Assembly (NCBI RefSeq): GCF_003852405.1
Contig: NZ_QAJM01000003.1
Coordinates: 179,160 to 243,159 of the forward strand
DNA length: 64,000 bases
Reading direction: 5' to 3'
DNA from: Pseudomonas sp. KBW05
GTDB taxonomy: Bacteria; Pseudomonadota; Gammaproteobacteria; Pseudomonadales; Pseudomonadaceae
Below the pieces are notes generated by a model. The model saw nothing but the letters and a program-made list of their open reading frames with translations. It searched no databases and had not been told where the DNA came from. Shown here piece by piece: positions 45,526 through 54,016 of this stretch (position 1 is its first letter; each line of letters opens with the position of its first letter). A program made the translations under genes and the position numbers.

Positions 45526-46845
45526 ATGGATAACTCCAACGCCCTGCCTCTGGGGTCGGCGGCCGCGCCGGCAAAAGAGCGCACCACCTCCAGCCGTATC
45601 AAGTCGATCTTCAGTGGCTCCGTCGGCAACATGGTCGAGTGGTACGACTGGTACGTCTACGCCGCGTTCTCGCTGTACTTCGCCAAAGCCTTTTTTCCCG
45701 CCGGTTCCTCTACCGCACAACTGATGAACACCGCCGCGATCTTTGCTGTGGGCTTTATCATGCGGCCCATCGGTGGCTGGTTGATGGGCATGTATGCCGA
45801 CTACAAAGGTCGCAAGGCGGCGCTGATGGCCTCGGTGCTGCTGATGTGCTTCGGCTCGCTGCTGATCGCCCTGACTCCCGGTTATGACACCATCGGCATC
45901 GGCGCACCGATTCTGCTGGTGCTTGCACGCTTGCTGCAAGGCCTGTCGGTGGGCGGTGAGTACGGCACTTCCGCCACCTACCTGAGTGAAATGGCGACCA
46001 AGGAACGTCGTGGTTTCTTCTCCAGCTTCCAGTACGTGACGCTGATTTCCGGCCAGCTCATCGCCCTCGCGGTATTGATCGTATTGCAACAGACCCTGAC
46101 CACCGAGCAGTTGTACGCCTGGGGCTGGCGTATCCCGTTCGCTATCGGCGCGCTGTGTGCAGTGGTTGCGCTGTACCTGCGTCGCGGCATGGAAGAAACC
46201 GAGTCGTTCACCAAGAAGGAAAAAGCCAAGGAAAGCGCGATGCGCACCTTGCTGCGTCACCCCAAGGAAGTATTGACCGTGGTCGGCCTGACCATGGGCG
46301 GCACCCTGGCGTTCTACACCTACACCACCTACATGCAGAAGTACCTGGTGAACACCGTCGGCATGAGCATTTCCGACTCCACCACCATCTCGGCAGCAAC
46401 GCTATTTCTGTTCATGTGCATCCAACCCCTGGTCGGCGGGCTGTCGGACAAGGTAGGCCGGCGGCCGATCCTGATCGCGTTCGGTATCCTCGGCACCCTG
46501 TGTACCGTACCGATCCTTACCACCCTGCACACCATCCAGACCTGGTGGGGCGCGTTCTTCCTGATCATGGCCGCACTGATCATCGTCAGCGGCTACACCT
46601 CGATCAACGCGGTGGTGAAAGCCGAATTGTTCCCCACCGAAATCCGTGCGCTGGGCGTAGGCTTGCCGTATGCGCTGACCGTGTCGATCTTCGGCGGCAC
46701 GGCTGAATACATTGCGCTGTGGTTCAAGAGCATTGGCATGGAGACGGGTTATTACTGGTACGTGACCGCGTGTATTGCGGTGTCGCTGGTGGTCTACGTG
46801 ACCATGAAAGACACCCGCAAGCATTCGCGGATTACCACGGACTAA
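45526..46845 (+). CDS. kgtP: 2-oxoglutarate (alpha-ketoglutarate):proton symporter, MFS, KgtP-type
   Basis: A 439-residue inner-membrane permease of the metabolite:H+ symporter family with twelve predicted helices. Stretches such as GNMVEWYDWYVYAAFSLYF, RLLQGLSVGGEYGTSATYLSE, FYTYTTYMQKYLVNT and ALGVGLPYA closely parallel E. coli KgtP. An ATG at 45511 is in frame, but AAGGA lies seven bases upstream of the ATG at 45526, so the latter is preferred. It follows the two-component genes and has its own sigma-54 promoter, consistent with induction by external 2-oxoglutarate. Other dicarboxylates cannot be excluded. Confidence 0.92.
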   Translation: MDNSNALPLGSAAAPAKERTTSSRIKSIFSGSVGNMVEWYDWYVYAAFSLYFAKAFFPAGSSTAQLMNTAAIFAVGFIMRPIGGWLMGMYADYKGRKAALMASVLLMCFGSLLIALTPGYDTIGIGAPILLVLARLLQGLSVGGEYGTSATYLSEMATKERRGFFSSFQYVTLISGQLIALAVLIVLQQTLTTEQLYAWGWRIPFAIGALCAVVALYLRRGMEETESFTKKEKAKESAMRTLLRHPKEVLTVVGLTMGGTLAFYTYTTYMQKYLVNTVGMSISDSTTISAATLFLFMCIQPLVGGLSDKVGRRPILIAFGILGTLCTVPILTTLHTIQTWWGAFFLIMAALIIVSGYTSINAVVKAELFPTEIRALGVGLPYALTVSIFGGTAEYIALWFKSIGMETGYYWYVTACIAVSLVVYVTMKDTRKHSRITTD

Positions 46846-46868
46846 CAACCTGATGCAGTAGAAAAAAC

Positions 46869-46990
46869 TGTGGGAGCGGGCTTGTGTGGGAGCGGGCTTG
46901 CTCGCGAAGGCGGTGTATCAGTCGACATCTTTATCAACTGACAGACTGCATTCGCGAGCAAGCCCGCTCCCACACAAGCCCGCTCCCACA
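46869..46990. repeat. Compound REP element, copy A
   Basis: Each end carries a doubled arm (TGTGGGAGCGGGCTTG repeated in tandem, then CTCGCGA) facing its inverse. The centre reads GGCGGTGTATCAGTCGACATC and onward. It is the near-identical inverted counterpart of 48567-48688. Confidence 0.92.
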
Positions 46991-46992
46991 TT

Positions 46993-47748
46993 TTAGTTTT
47001 GCAGCGTCTGGCGAGTAGAACCATACCGCCGCTGCGCATACGATGCCCCCGCAATCATCGCCACCAACACCGCCGCCAACACCGCTGACGAGCCAATCGT
47101 GCCGAAATCCAGCCCGCCCTTTTCATAGGGTTTGGTGAGGAAGTCCCCCAGCGTTGCGCCAAACGGCCGGGTCAGCACGAACGCGACCCAGAACAACAAC
47201 ACCGACGAGATCTGCGTGAAGTACTTGAGCGCAACAACCACGGCGATGGTCGAGCCGATCAACAACGCGCCGCCGGCAAAACCCAGCCCCGAATCGTCCG
47301 CCAGGAAGTCGCCCAACGCGGTGCCCAGGGTGTTGGAAAACAGAATCGCCATCCAGTAGAACAACTCCCCGCGAAAGGTCTGCACCTTGTTCACGTTCAG
47401 CGAATCACCGCTGAGGTGCCACATGGCGAAGATAATCATCAGGAACACAATCAGGATCATCGACCCCGTGGCGTAACCCAGGCCCAGGGTGCGGTCCATA
47501 AAGTCGGACATGGTCGTGCCAGCCGTGCTGGTAGACAGGATCACGATCCAGTACAGCACCGGGTTGTAGGTTTTCGACCAGAGTTGCGTCAGCAGCGTGA
47601 CGAGAAACACGCTGATCAGGATCATCGAGCTGAGGGCGTAGCCGACATTCAGGGTCATCGACAACAAATCCCCAGCGGTTTCGCCGAGGGTGGTTGCACA
47701 GATTTTCATGACCCAGAACGCCAGGGTGATCTGAGGAAGTTTATTCAT
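46993..47748 (-). CDS. COG4705-type membrane protein with internal repeats
   Basis: A 251-residue, almost wholly hydrophobic protein with about eight membrane helices and four related half-repeats. Each repeat has a helix followed by a T-L-G-x-x-x-G-D-x-L-like turn: TTLGETAGDLLS, TTMSDFMDRT, LGTALGDFLADD, FGATLGDFLTKP. Recurrent Gly-Asp pairs inside membrane turns suggest a channel or metal/ion carrier, but the family is uncharacterised. The start at 47748 begins MNKLPQITLAFWVMKI. It is divergent from the flavin reductase gene, and its 3' end abuts the compound REP element. Confidence 0.85.
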   Translation of the reverse strand: MNKLPQITLAFWVMKICATTLGETAGDLLSMTLNVGYALSSMILISVFLVTLLTQLWSKTYNPVLYWIVILSTSTAGTTMSDFMDRTLGLGYATGSMILIVFLMIIFAMWHLSGDSLNVNKVQTFRGELFYWMAILFSNTLGTALGDFLADDSGLGFAGGALLIGSTIAVVVALKYFTQISSVLLFWVAFVLTRPFGATLGDFLTKPYEKGGLDFGTIGSSAVLAAVLVAMIAGASYAQRRYGSTRQTLQN

Positions 47749-47914
47749 GGGGTGGGAGGCTCCGAGGCGCAGTCATTCAATTGCGCGCAGACTGAACGCG
47801 GAGCTGTGAAAAATAGGTGGGCGCGGTATGAAAATTCCATATCGTCGATGGAAATTCTCCGCCACGCCTTGCAGTATGGGCGCCTCATTGCACCCGATCG
47901 CAGGAACCCCGGCC

Positions 47915-48547
47915 ATGCCCGACGATATTCATTTCTACGAACCCGCCAACGGCCACGGCCTGCCCCATGACCCGTTCAATGCCATCGTCGGCCCGCGGCC
48001 CATCGGTTGGATTTCGTCCCACGACAATGAAGGCCGCCTGAACCTGGCGCCCTACAGTTTTTTCAATGCCTTCAATTACATTCCGCCGATCATTGGGTTT
48101 TCCAGTGTCGGGCGCAAAGACAGCCTGAACAACATCGAACAGACTGGCGAGTTTGTGTGGAACCTGGCGACCCGGCCGCTGGCCGAGCAGATGAACCAGA
48201 GTTGCGCGGCGGTATCGCCTGAGGTGAACGAATTCGAACTGGCTGGACTGACACCGGTGGCGTCAAAGGTCATCAAGGTGCCACGGGTGGGTGAGAGCCC
48301 GGTGTCGTTTGAATGCAAGGTCACGCAGATTATTCAGCTGCAACGAGCCGACAAGGAATTGGTGCCGAGTTGGCTGGTGCTCGGCGAAGTGGTGGCGGTG
48401 CATATTGCCAAGTGGTTGCTCAAGGATGGCGTCTATGACACGGCGGCGGCCGAGCCGATCTTGCGCGGTGGCGGCCCAGCGGATTACTTTCAGCTCGGGC
48501 CGGAAGCGCTGTTCAAGATGTACCGCCCAGGCGCCACCAAACCCTAA
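47915..48547 (+). CDS. Flavin reductase family protein (FMN-binding split barrel)
   Basis: A 210-residue protein of the DIM6/NTAB flavin reductase-like family that binds FMN. Typical stretches are AIVGPRPIGWISSHDNEGRLNLAPYSFFNAFNY and VGRKDSLNNIEQTGEFVWNLATRPL. The ATG at 47915 with CAGGAA upstream is chosen; the in-frame start at 47828 adds 29 residues lacking family character. It stands alone between a divergent membrane-protein gene and a REP element. It could be a reductase partner of a monooxygenase or a flavin-dependent enzyme of unknown substrate. Confidence 0.88.
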   Translation: MPDDIHFYEPANGHGLPHDPFNAIVGPRPIGWISSHDNEGRLNLAPYSFFNAFNYIPPIIGFSSVGRKDSLNNIEQTGEFVWNLATRPLAEQMNQSCAAVSPEVNEFELAGLTPVASKVIKVPRVGESPVSFECKVTQIIQLQRADKELVPSWLVLGEVVAVHIAKWLLKDGVYDTAAAEPILRGGGPADYFQLGPEALFKMYRPGATKP

Positions 48548-48566
48548 CTGAAATACAGTCAAAAAA

Positions 48567-48688
48567 TGTGGGAGCGGGCTTGTGTGGGAGCGGGCTTGCT
48601 CGCGAATACAGTCTGTCAGTTGATAAAGATGTCGACTGACACACCGCCTTCGCGAGCAAGCCCGCTCCCACACAAGCCCGCTCTCACA
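48567..48688. repeat. Compound REP element, copy B (inverted relative to copy A)
   Basis: The same doubled-arm structure as 46869-46990. The central sequence, read in reverse complement, matches that of copy A with only a few differences. It lies between the flavin reductase stop and the small minus-strand gene. Confidence 0.92.
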
Positions 48689-48691
48689 GTT

Positions 48692-48937
48692 CTAGACGGT
48701 GGCAGGCGCCCAAGCCAATTGGCCTTCCTCGTCAACGTCGACCAACCGCTCCAACTGCAACGCAGCCGCGTCATCGGCATCCGACGCCGTCTTGAATGTC
48801 TGTCCATCAAGGATCTTGTGAAAGCGCGGGGCGCCCATGCCATCCAGTGCCTTCACGGCGACGGCGGCGCTGTAGCCACCCTCTCCCGGCACTACGGCGG
48901 AAACGGCTTCGTGGTGGGCAAATTCTTTACGTGCCAT
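48692..48937 (-). CDS. Small hypothetical protein (81 aa)
   Basis: An 81-residue soluble protein starting MARKEFAHHEAVSAVV, with no signal peptide or recognised motif. The ATG at 48937 has AGGA upstream; the in-frame start at 48970 adds 11 residues without support. It lies 45 bases downstream of the monooxygenase-like gene on the same strand, so the two may be cotranscribed. Similar short proteins are common as hypotheticals in Pseudomonas. I assign no function. Confidence 0.65.
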   Translation of the reverse strand: MARKEFAHHEAVSAVVPGEGGYSAAVAVKALDGMGAPRFHKILDGQTFKTASDADDAAALQLERLVDVDEEGQLAWAPATV

Positions 48938-48982
48938 GTTGCAGGTCCTGGCCAATGGGAAGTCGGCCATTCTAAACCTGAT

Positions 48983-49324
48983 TCACCCGGCGAGTTGCAG
49001 GTACTCGCCATAAGCATTGGCGGCGGATGCATCGGTGAAGGTCTGGAAATCCATGCTGCGGATGACCATGTCGTTCAACAGCTCGGTGAAGATCACCAAA
49101 GCCGGCGAGTTGAAGTAGACGCTCATCGCCTGCTCGCTGCTCCAGAAACCTGAGACCAGCCACACATCGGCGTCTACCTGGGACTGCTGCAACGAGAATT
49201 GCAGGCAACCCTGAGCCTGGCGGCCCGGTTCGATCAAACTGCTCAAGCGTGCACCGAGTTCGGTGCTGCACCCGCTGCGGGCGCGGATAAAGGCCATATG
49301 GCTCGCGGGAATGGGGGTGGACAT
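48983..49324 (-). CDS. Antibiotic biosynthesis monooxygenase (ABM)-like small protein
   Basis: A 113-residue protein with the ferredoxin-like dimeric alpha/beta fold pattern of the ABM superfamily. It has an N-terminal strand (HMAFIRARSGCSTELGARLSSLI), then QAQGCLQFSLQQSQVDADVWLVSGFWSSEQAMSVYFNS and a C-terminal helix and strand. Members are small quinol or heme monooxygenases or stress proteins. The ATG at 49324 begins MSTPIPASHM; an upstream in-frame extension crosses the regulatory region. It is divergent from the AraC regulator gene, which may control it. Confidence 0.75.
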   Translation of the reverse strand: MSTPIPASHMAFIRARSGCSTELGARLSSLIEPGRQAQGCLQFSLQQSQVDADVWLVSGFWSSEQAMSVYFNSPALVIFTELLNDMVIRSMDFQTFTDASAANAYGEYLQLAG

Positions 49325-49438
49325 GTTCGACTCTCCCGTTGAGAAGTGATGCTCGGCAAACACTGTGGGGCGTGTTGCCACAGGATCAAAGATAACGGCG
49401 CGGGGCCGGGCGCGGTTAGTCGATTCCTGCCGGCTTAT

Positions 49439-49579
49439 TGCACAATCCTGCGAGAAGCGCAGACAGGCGACCTGGCCCGCTGGATTTATCGCAGGCACAG
49501 ACTCAGTGTTTCAGGCAGATGACAGGCCTCGTACTTGCCTGATTCACGACTTATCGCAGGATCAGGCAAGGATTGTGCA
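49439..49579. promoter_or_regulatory. Inverted-repeat pair in the ABM/araC divergent region
   Basis: TGCACAATCCT (49439-49449) and AGGATTGTGCA (49569-49579) are perfect 11-base inverse copies flanking 119 bases. Shorter related GCAGG and AGGCA motifs lie between. The 327-base gap 49325-49651 is otherwise empty of genes. The arrangement suits an AraC-family operator pair serving both directions. Confidence 0.4.
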
Positions 49580-49651
49580 GAATCGACGTAACACTTTTGC
49601 GCAACCCGCCGCTAAGCTGAGCCCATCAAAAAAGCGTGTAGAGGCCTACCC

Positions 49652-50581
49652 ATGTCGTCGCCTGAACATCAGCCCGTTCCCCTCGATGCCGAGATGGAAA
49701 AACAGCGCGCCGAACTGGCCAGCATCGTGCACCGGCACACTTGGGAGGACGGTTCCTACGGCACCGCGATCACCTCGCTGTACCTGAACCGCCACAATAC
49801 GCCGCGCGATTTCATGCCGGTGCTGGTGGAGCCCGCCCTGTGCATCCTCGCCAGTGGCAGCAAGGAAGTGCGCCTGGCCGACGAGATCTTCGCCTACGAC
49901 CCCCTCAACTACCTGGTGTTCTCGGTCGCCATGCCCGTGGCCGGGCGGATTATCGACGCCACGCCACAAGACCCCAACCTGTCGGTGCGTATCAATATCG
50001 ACCCGGCGCAACTCACTGCGCTGATCGCCGAAGCCGGGCCGATGGGTGTGCCGTCGCGGCCGACCGCCCGGGGCATGTACGTCGACCGCATCGACCACGC
50101 GCTGCTCGATGCGGTGCTGCGCCTGGCGCGCTTGCTGGACACACCGAAAGACATCGCCATGCTCGCGCCGTTGATCAACCGCGAGATTCTCTATCGCTTG
50201 TTACGTGGGCCGCAGGGCTATCGGCTGTATGAGATTGCCGTGGCCAACAGTCAGAGCCATCGGGTCAGCCAGGCGATCACCTGGTTGAACGGCAACTACG
50301 AACAACCGCTGCGCATTGATGACCTGGCCAAGGAAGTGAACCTCAGCGTCTCGACCTTGCACCACCGGTTCAAGGCGATTACGGCCATGAGCCCATTGCA
50401 GTATCAGAAGCAGTTGCGCTTGCAGGAAGCCCGGCGGTTGATGATTGCCGAAGGGCTGGAAGCGTCGGCGGCGGGGTATCGAGTGGGGTATGAAAGCCCG
50501 TCGCAGTTCAGCCGGGAATACAGCCGGTTGTTTGGTGCGCCGCCATTGCGTGACCTGGCCAGGCTGCGCCAAAGCATCTGA
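49652..50581 (+). CDS. AraC family transcriptional regulator
   Basis: A 309-residue regulator with an AraC_N-type sensory half (about 20-190, ALCILASGSKEVRLADEIFAYDPLNYLVFSV) and a C-terminal pair of helix-turn-helix motifs. The first is LRIDDLAKEVNLSVSTLHHRFKAITAMSPLQYQKQLRLQEAR and the second is AAGYRVGYESPSQFSREYSRLFG. The ligand is unknown. Its gene is divergent from the ABM-like gene, and the inverted repeats between them are plausible binding sites. A REP element follows the stop. Confidence 0.93.
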   Translation: MSSPEHQPVPLDAEMEKQRAELASIVHRHTWEDGSYGTAITSLYLNRHNTPRDFMPVLVEPALCILASGSKEVRLADEIFAYDPLNYLVFSVAMPVAGRIIDATPQDPNLSVRINIDPAQLTALIAEAGPMGVPSRPTARGMYVDRIDHALLDAVLRLARLLDTPKDIAMLAPLINREILYRLLRGPQGYRLYEIAVANSQSHRVSQAITWLNGNYEQPLRIDDLAKEVNLSVSTLHHRFKAITAMSPLQYQKQLRLQEARRLMIAEGLEASAAGYRVGYESPSQFSREYSRLFGAPPLRDLARLRQSI

Positions 50582-50598
50582 CTCAACAGAGATAAAAA

Positions 50599-50702
50599 TG
50601 TGGGAGCGGGCTTGCTCGCGAATGCGGTGGTTCAGTAACAAATTTAGTGACTGACACTCCGCTTTCGCGAGCAAGCCCGCTCCCACACAAGCCCACTCCA
50701 CA
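50599..50702. repeat. REP doublet with a partial extra arm, after araC
   Basis: A single left arm (TGTGGGAGCGGGCTTGCTCGCGA) faces a right arm extended by a second, slightly mutated half (CAAGCCCACTCCACA). It sits between the convergent araC and gtrS stops. Confidence 0.88.
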
Positions 50703-50721
50703 TTTTGATCTGCGGCGTTTT

Positions 50722-52191
50722 TTAGTCCAATCCGCGGGGTAATTGCAGGGTGACCCGCAGCCCACCCTCACGCAAATTCTGCAAACTCACTTCACCGCCA
50801 TGACTGTGGGCAATATTGCGCGCGATCCCCAACCCCAACCCATAACCCTGCTGCTGCCCGGCCAAGCGGAAGTGCGGTTCAAACACTTGCTCCAAGCGCT
50901 GTTCCGGCACGCCCGGGCCTTCATCATCCACATGCAGGATGAACTGCGCGCCATCGTCCTCGATGTGCAAATGGGCGGTCTGCCCGTACTTCAAGGCGTT
51001 GTCGATCAGGTTGCCGATGCAGCGCTTGAGCGCCAGCGGTTTGCCCGGGTAGGTGGTCAGCGCGCGGCCGTGCTGGGTCACCCGGCCGTTGCCGTTGGGG
51101 GCCAGGTACGGTTCCACCAGGCAATCGAGGACGTGGTTGAGGTCCACGGGTTCGATGTTTTCGTGGATGTCGGTGTCTTTCACGCATTGCAGCGCGCCTT
51201 TGACCAGCAACTCCAATTCATCCAGGTCGCGGCCGAACTTGGCTTGCAGGTTTTCGTCTTCGAGCAGCTCCACGCGCAAGCGCAGGCGGGTGATAGGCGT
51301 ACGTAGGTCGTGGGAAATCGCGCTGAATAATTGGCTACGTTCAGTCAGGTAGCGGCTGATGCGTTCACGCATGGCGTTGAAGGCGCGGCCCACTTCCTCC
51401 ACTTCGCTGCCACCGCCTTCGGCCACAGGTTCGACGTCGGCGCCCAAGGACATGTCCCGCGCGGCCCGTGCCAGGCGCTTGAGCGGGCGGCTTTGCCAGT
51501 GCACCAGCAAGCCGATGAACAGCAACAGAAAGCCGCTGGTGAGCACGATAAACCACACTTGCTGGGACGGCAGGCCCTGTTCTTCCAGGCTGGTGTAGGG
51601 CTCGGGCAATAGCGAGGCGATGTACAGCCATTCGCCGGGCGCGAGCTGGATCTGCGTGACCAGCACCGGCGGATTCACCGGTTCCAGGGTCAGTGCGTAA
51701 TGCGCCCAGGAGCGCGGCAACTCATCGAGCTTGAGGCCGGCATTGAAGATACGCAGATCTTCGGCGCTGACAAATTCCACCGAGATATGCACGTCGGCGC
51801 CGAGGGTCTGGCGCAGCACTTCGTCCACCGCCACCAGCACCGCCTGCTTGCGCGGGGTTTCCGGCAACACTTGCATGTCCAGCGGACGGTCATTGAGGGT
51901 CACCACAAACCGCGTGCCGCCCATGCTGCGCAATTGGTCGAGGACCAACGGGCGATAGGCCACTGGCAACGAGCGGAAATAACTCACGCTGGCGGTCATC
52001 GAATGCGCCAGGCTGCGGGCGCTGGTGACCAGGCCTTCAAGCTGGGTGGCGCGCAATTGCGAGACCCAGATCACGCTCGACAGCGCCTGGGCAAACAACA
52101 CCACCAGCAAGGTCAGCAGCAACATGCGCCCCAGCAGCGAACGCGGCACCGGAAAACGCCGGCGGCGCTCAGTCACAGGTTCAGTGGGCAT
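50722..52191 (-). CDS. gtrS: Glucose-responsive sensor histidine kinase GtrS
   Basis: A 489-residue membrane kinase that pairs with GltR to control glucose uptake and catabolism. Its first membrane helix lies near 20-42, followed by a periplasmic sensor (about 45-180). A second helix lies near 205-225 and a HAMP domain follows. The HisKA domain has SAISHDLRTPITRLRLR and the ATPase domain has NLIDNALKYG, DEGPGVP and GYGLGLGIARNIAHSHGG. The identification rests on its place next to gltR, glk, edd and gapA, the order known in P. aeruginosa. The ATG at 52191 overlaps the gltR stop by 11 bases; a TTG at 52200 is the alternative. Confidence 0.88.
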   Translation of the reverse strand: MPTEPVTERRRRFPVPRSLLGRMLLLTLLVVLFAQALSSVIWVSQLRATQLEGLVTSARSLAHSMTASVSYFRSLPVAYRPLVLDQLRSMGGTRFVVTLNDRPLDMQVLPETPRKQAVLVAVDEVLRQTLGADVHISVEFVSAEDLRIFNAGLKLDELPRSWAHYALTLEPVNPPVLVTQIQLAPGEWLYIASLLPEPYTSLEEQGLPSQQVWFIVLTSGFLLLFIGLLVHWQSRPLKRLARAARDMSLGADVEPVAEGGGSEVEEVGRAFNAMRERISRYLTERSQLFSAISHDLRTPITRLRLRVELLEDENLQAKFGRDLDELELLVKGALQCVKDTDIHENIEPVDLNHVLDCLVEPYLAPNGNGRVTQHGRALTTYPGKPLALKRCIGNLIDNALKYGQTAHLHIEDDGAQFILHVDDEGPGVPEQRLEQVFEPHFRLAGQQQGYGLGLGIARNIAHSHGGEVSLQNLREGGLRVTLQLPRGLD

Positions 52192-52915
52192 TGCCGGCAA
52201 CCACGCTGGCTGCCAGTTGGTAACCGCTGCCGCGCACGGTGCGGATCAGTCGCGGCGGCTTTTCGGTATCGCGCAGGCGTTGGCGCAGGCGGCTGACGGC
52301 CATATCGACGATACGGTCCAGCGGCATCAGGTCACGGCCACGGGTGGCGTTGCCGATGGTGTCGCGGTCGAGGATCTGTTGCGGGTGGTCGAGAAACAAC
52401 TTGAGCAGGGCAAAGTCGGCGCCGGAGAGGATCACTTCTTCGCCGTCGAGGTGGAACAGGCGGTGGCTGATCATATCCAGGCGCCATTCATCAAACACCA
52501 ACACGTCGCTGCTGCCCCGTTGCTCCTGGCCGAATTGGGCACGGCGCAACAGCGCCTTGATCCGCGCTTGCAGCTCGCGGGGGCTGAAGGGTTTGCCGAT
52601 GTAATCGTCGGCGCCCAGTTCCAGGCCGATCACGCGGTCGGTTTCGTCGGAGCTGGCAGTGAGCATGATGATCGGCACCTGCGCCTGGCGCGGATGCTGG
52701 CGGATCCAGCGGCAAAGGCTGAAACCGTCTTCGTCGGGCAACATCACATCAAGGATGACCAGATCGCACGGCGCCTCGTTCATCGCCTGGCGGAACCCCG
52801 CGCCGTCCGGCACGCCACGCACCTGGAAGCCGGCACGACTGAGGTAGGTTTGCAGCAATTCGCGGATTTCCTGGTCGTCGTCGACGAGGAGAATGGATTT
52901 ACTGATTACGCTCAC
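52181..52915 (-). CDS. gltR: OmpR-family response regulator GltR
   Basis: A 244-residue response regulator. The receiver domain has the acidic pocket DDD at 12-14 and phospho-acceptor Asp56 (DLVILDVMLPDEDG). The winged-helix output domain ends with DMAVSRLRQRLRD and PRLIRTVRGSGYQLA. The GTG at 52915 is preceded by a strong AAGGAGG five bases upstream. It regulates glucose porin, transporter and catabolic genes in P. aeruginosa. It is the first gene of the gltR-gtrS pair, separated from glk by a REP doublet. Confidence 0.92.
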   Translation of the reverse strand: MSVISKSILLVDDDQEIRELLQTYLSRAGFQVRGVPDGAGFRQAMNEAPCDLVILDVMLPDEDGFSLCRWIRQHPRQAQVPIIMLTASSDETDRVIGLELGADDYIGKPFSPRELQARIKALLRRAQFGQEQRGSSDVLVFDEWRLDMISHRLFHLDGEEVILSGADFALLKLFLDHPQQILDRDTIGNATRGRDLMPLDRIVDMAVSRLRQRLRDTEKPPRLIRTVRGSGYQLAASVVAGNAH

Positions 52916-52970
52916 GGGGGCCTCCTTGTTGTTATGGCCAAGCTTAAGTCATTTGTTGCCCTTGAGGCCC

Positions 52971-53046
52971 TCATCGCAGGCAAGCCAGCTCCCACATTTT
53001 GACCGTGTGAACCCGGTCAACTGTGGGAGCTGGCTTGCCTGCGATA
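52971..53046. repeat. REP doublet of the GTGGGAGCTGGCTTGCC class
   Basis: Arms TCGCAGGCAAGCCAGCTCCCAC and its inverse flank a short centre holding GACCG...CGGTC. The core differs from the GCGGGC type elsewhere in the window, so it belongs to a different REP subclass. It lies between glk and gltR. Confidence 0.9.
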
Positions 53047-53059
53047 GGGCCATCACTGC

Positions 53060-54016
53060 CTACGCAAAAGCCTGTTCAAGCGCCACGCCCGCGCCAGTCA
53101 ACCCGGAGTAAGGCGCCGTCACCAACCACACCGGAATACCCTTGAAGTAGTCACTCATGCAGCCTTTGTCGCAAAAACTCTTGGCGAAACCACTGTTGAT
53201 AAAGAAGTCGGCAAACCTCGGTATCACTCCGCCCACGATATACACACCGCCGCGCCCGCCGGTGGTCAGCACGTTGTTGCCGGCCACGCGGCCCAGCCAG
53301 ATGCTGAACTGGTCCAACACTTCCATCGCCACCGGGTCGCCGGCCAGGCCTGCGGCCGTGATGGCCTCGGGCGTGTCCAGCACCGGCGTGTGCCCATCCA
53401 CCGCGCAAATCGCCCGGTACAAACGCGGCAAGCCACCGCCGCTCAAGGCGGTTTCGGCGCTGACGTGACCGATTTCCGTGTAGATGTGCTGCCACAGCTG
53501 GGTTTCACGCGGGCTGCTCAGGGGCAAGTCGACATGGCCGCCCTCCCCCGGCAGCGCCGCAAAGCGACCGCCACCCAAGTCCAAAAGCGTACCGACGCCC
53601 AGGCCGGTGCCCGGGCCGATCACCACGGCCGGGCGCAACGGTTCCGGTGCGCCTTCGCAGACCACACGGAATTCGTCGGGCTTGAGGCGGGTCATGCCCA
53701 GGGCCATGGCCGAGAAGTCATTGACCAGCAGCAGCTCATCCACCTGCAAGGTCTTGCAGAACGCGGTCTTGCTCAGGCGCCAGTGATTGTTGGTGAACTT
53801 GAATTCATCACCACTCACGGGACCTGCCACCGACAGGCACACCGCGCCAATCGCACCGATTTGCAGGCCTTCTTCCTTGAGGTAAACCTTGATCGCGTCT
53901 TCAGGGCTGGCGTGATCCGCCGTGGCGTGCACGCGGATCGAATGCAGCTCCTGGTCCCGCCACAACGCAAACCGCGCGTTGGTTCCACCGATGTCACCGA
54001 CCAGCGCAAGCTTCAC
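53060..54016 (-). CDS. glk: Glucokinase
   Basis: It phosphorylates cytoplasmic glucose to glucose 6-phosphate with ATP, feeding the Entner-Doudoroff pathway. The 318-residue protein belongs to the bacterial ROK-independent glucokinase family: [12 protein letters not shown] at 8-19 is the phosphate-binding loop, [12 protein letters not shown] carries the catalytic Asp, and GPGTGLGVG and [13 protein letters not shown] follow. The GTG start overlaps the edd stop by four bases (GTGA), so the genes are translationally coupled. The C-terminus ([25 protein letters not shown]) is complete. Confidence 0.96.
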   Translation of the reverse strand: MKLALVGDIGGTNARFALWRDQELHSIRVHATADHASPEDAIKVYLKEEGLQIGAIGAVCLSVAGPVSGDEFKFTNNHWRLSKTAFCKTLQVDELLLVNDFSAMALGMTRLKPDEFRVVCEGAPEPLRPAVVIGPGTGLGVGTLLDLGGGRFAALPGEGGHVDLPLSSPRETQLWQHIYTEIGHVSAETALSGGGLPRLYRAICAVDGHTPVLDTPEAITAAGLAGDPVAMEVLDQFSIWLGRVAGNNVLTTGGRGGVYIVGGVIPRFADFFINSGFAKSFCDKGCMSDYFKGIPVWLVTAPYSGLTGAGVALEQAFA

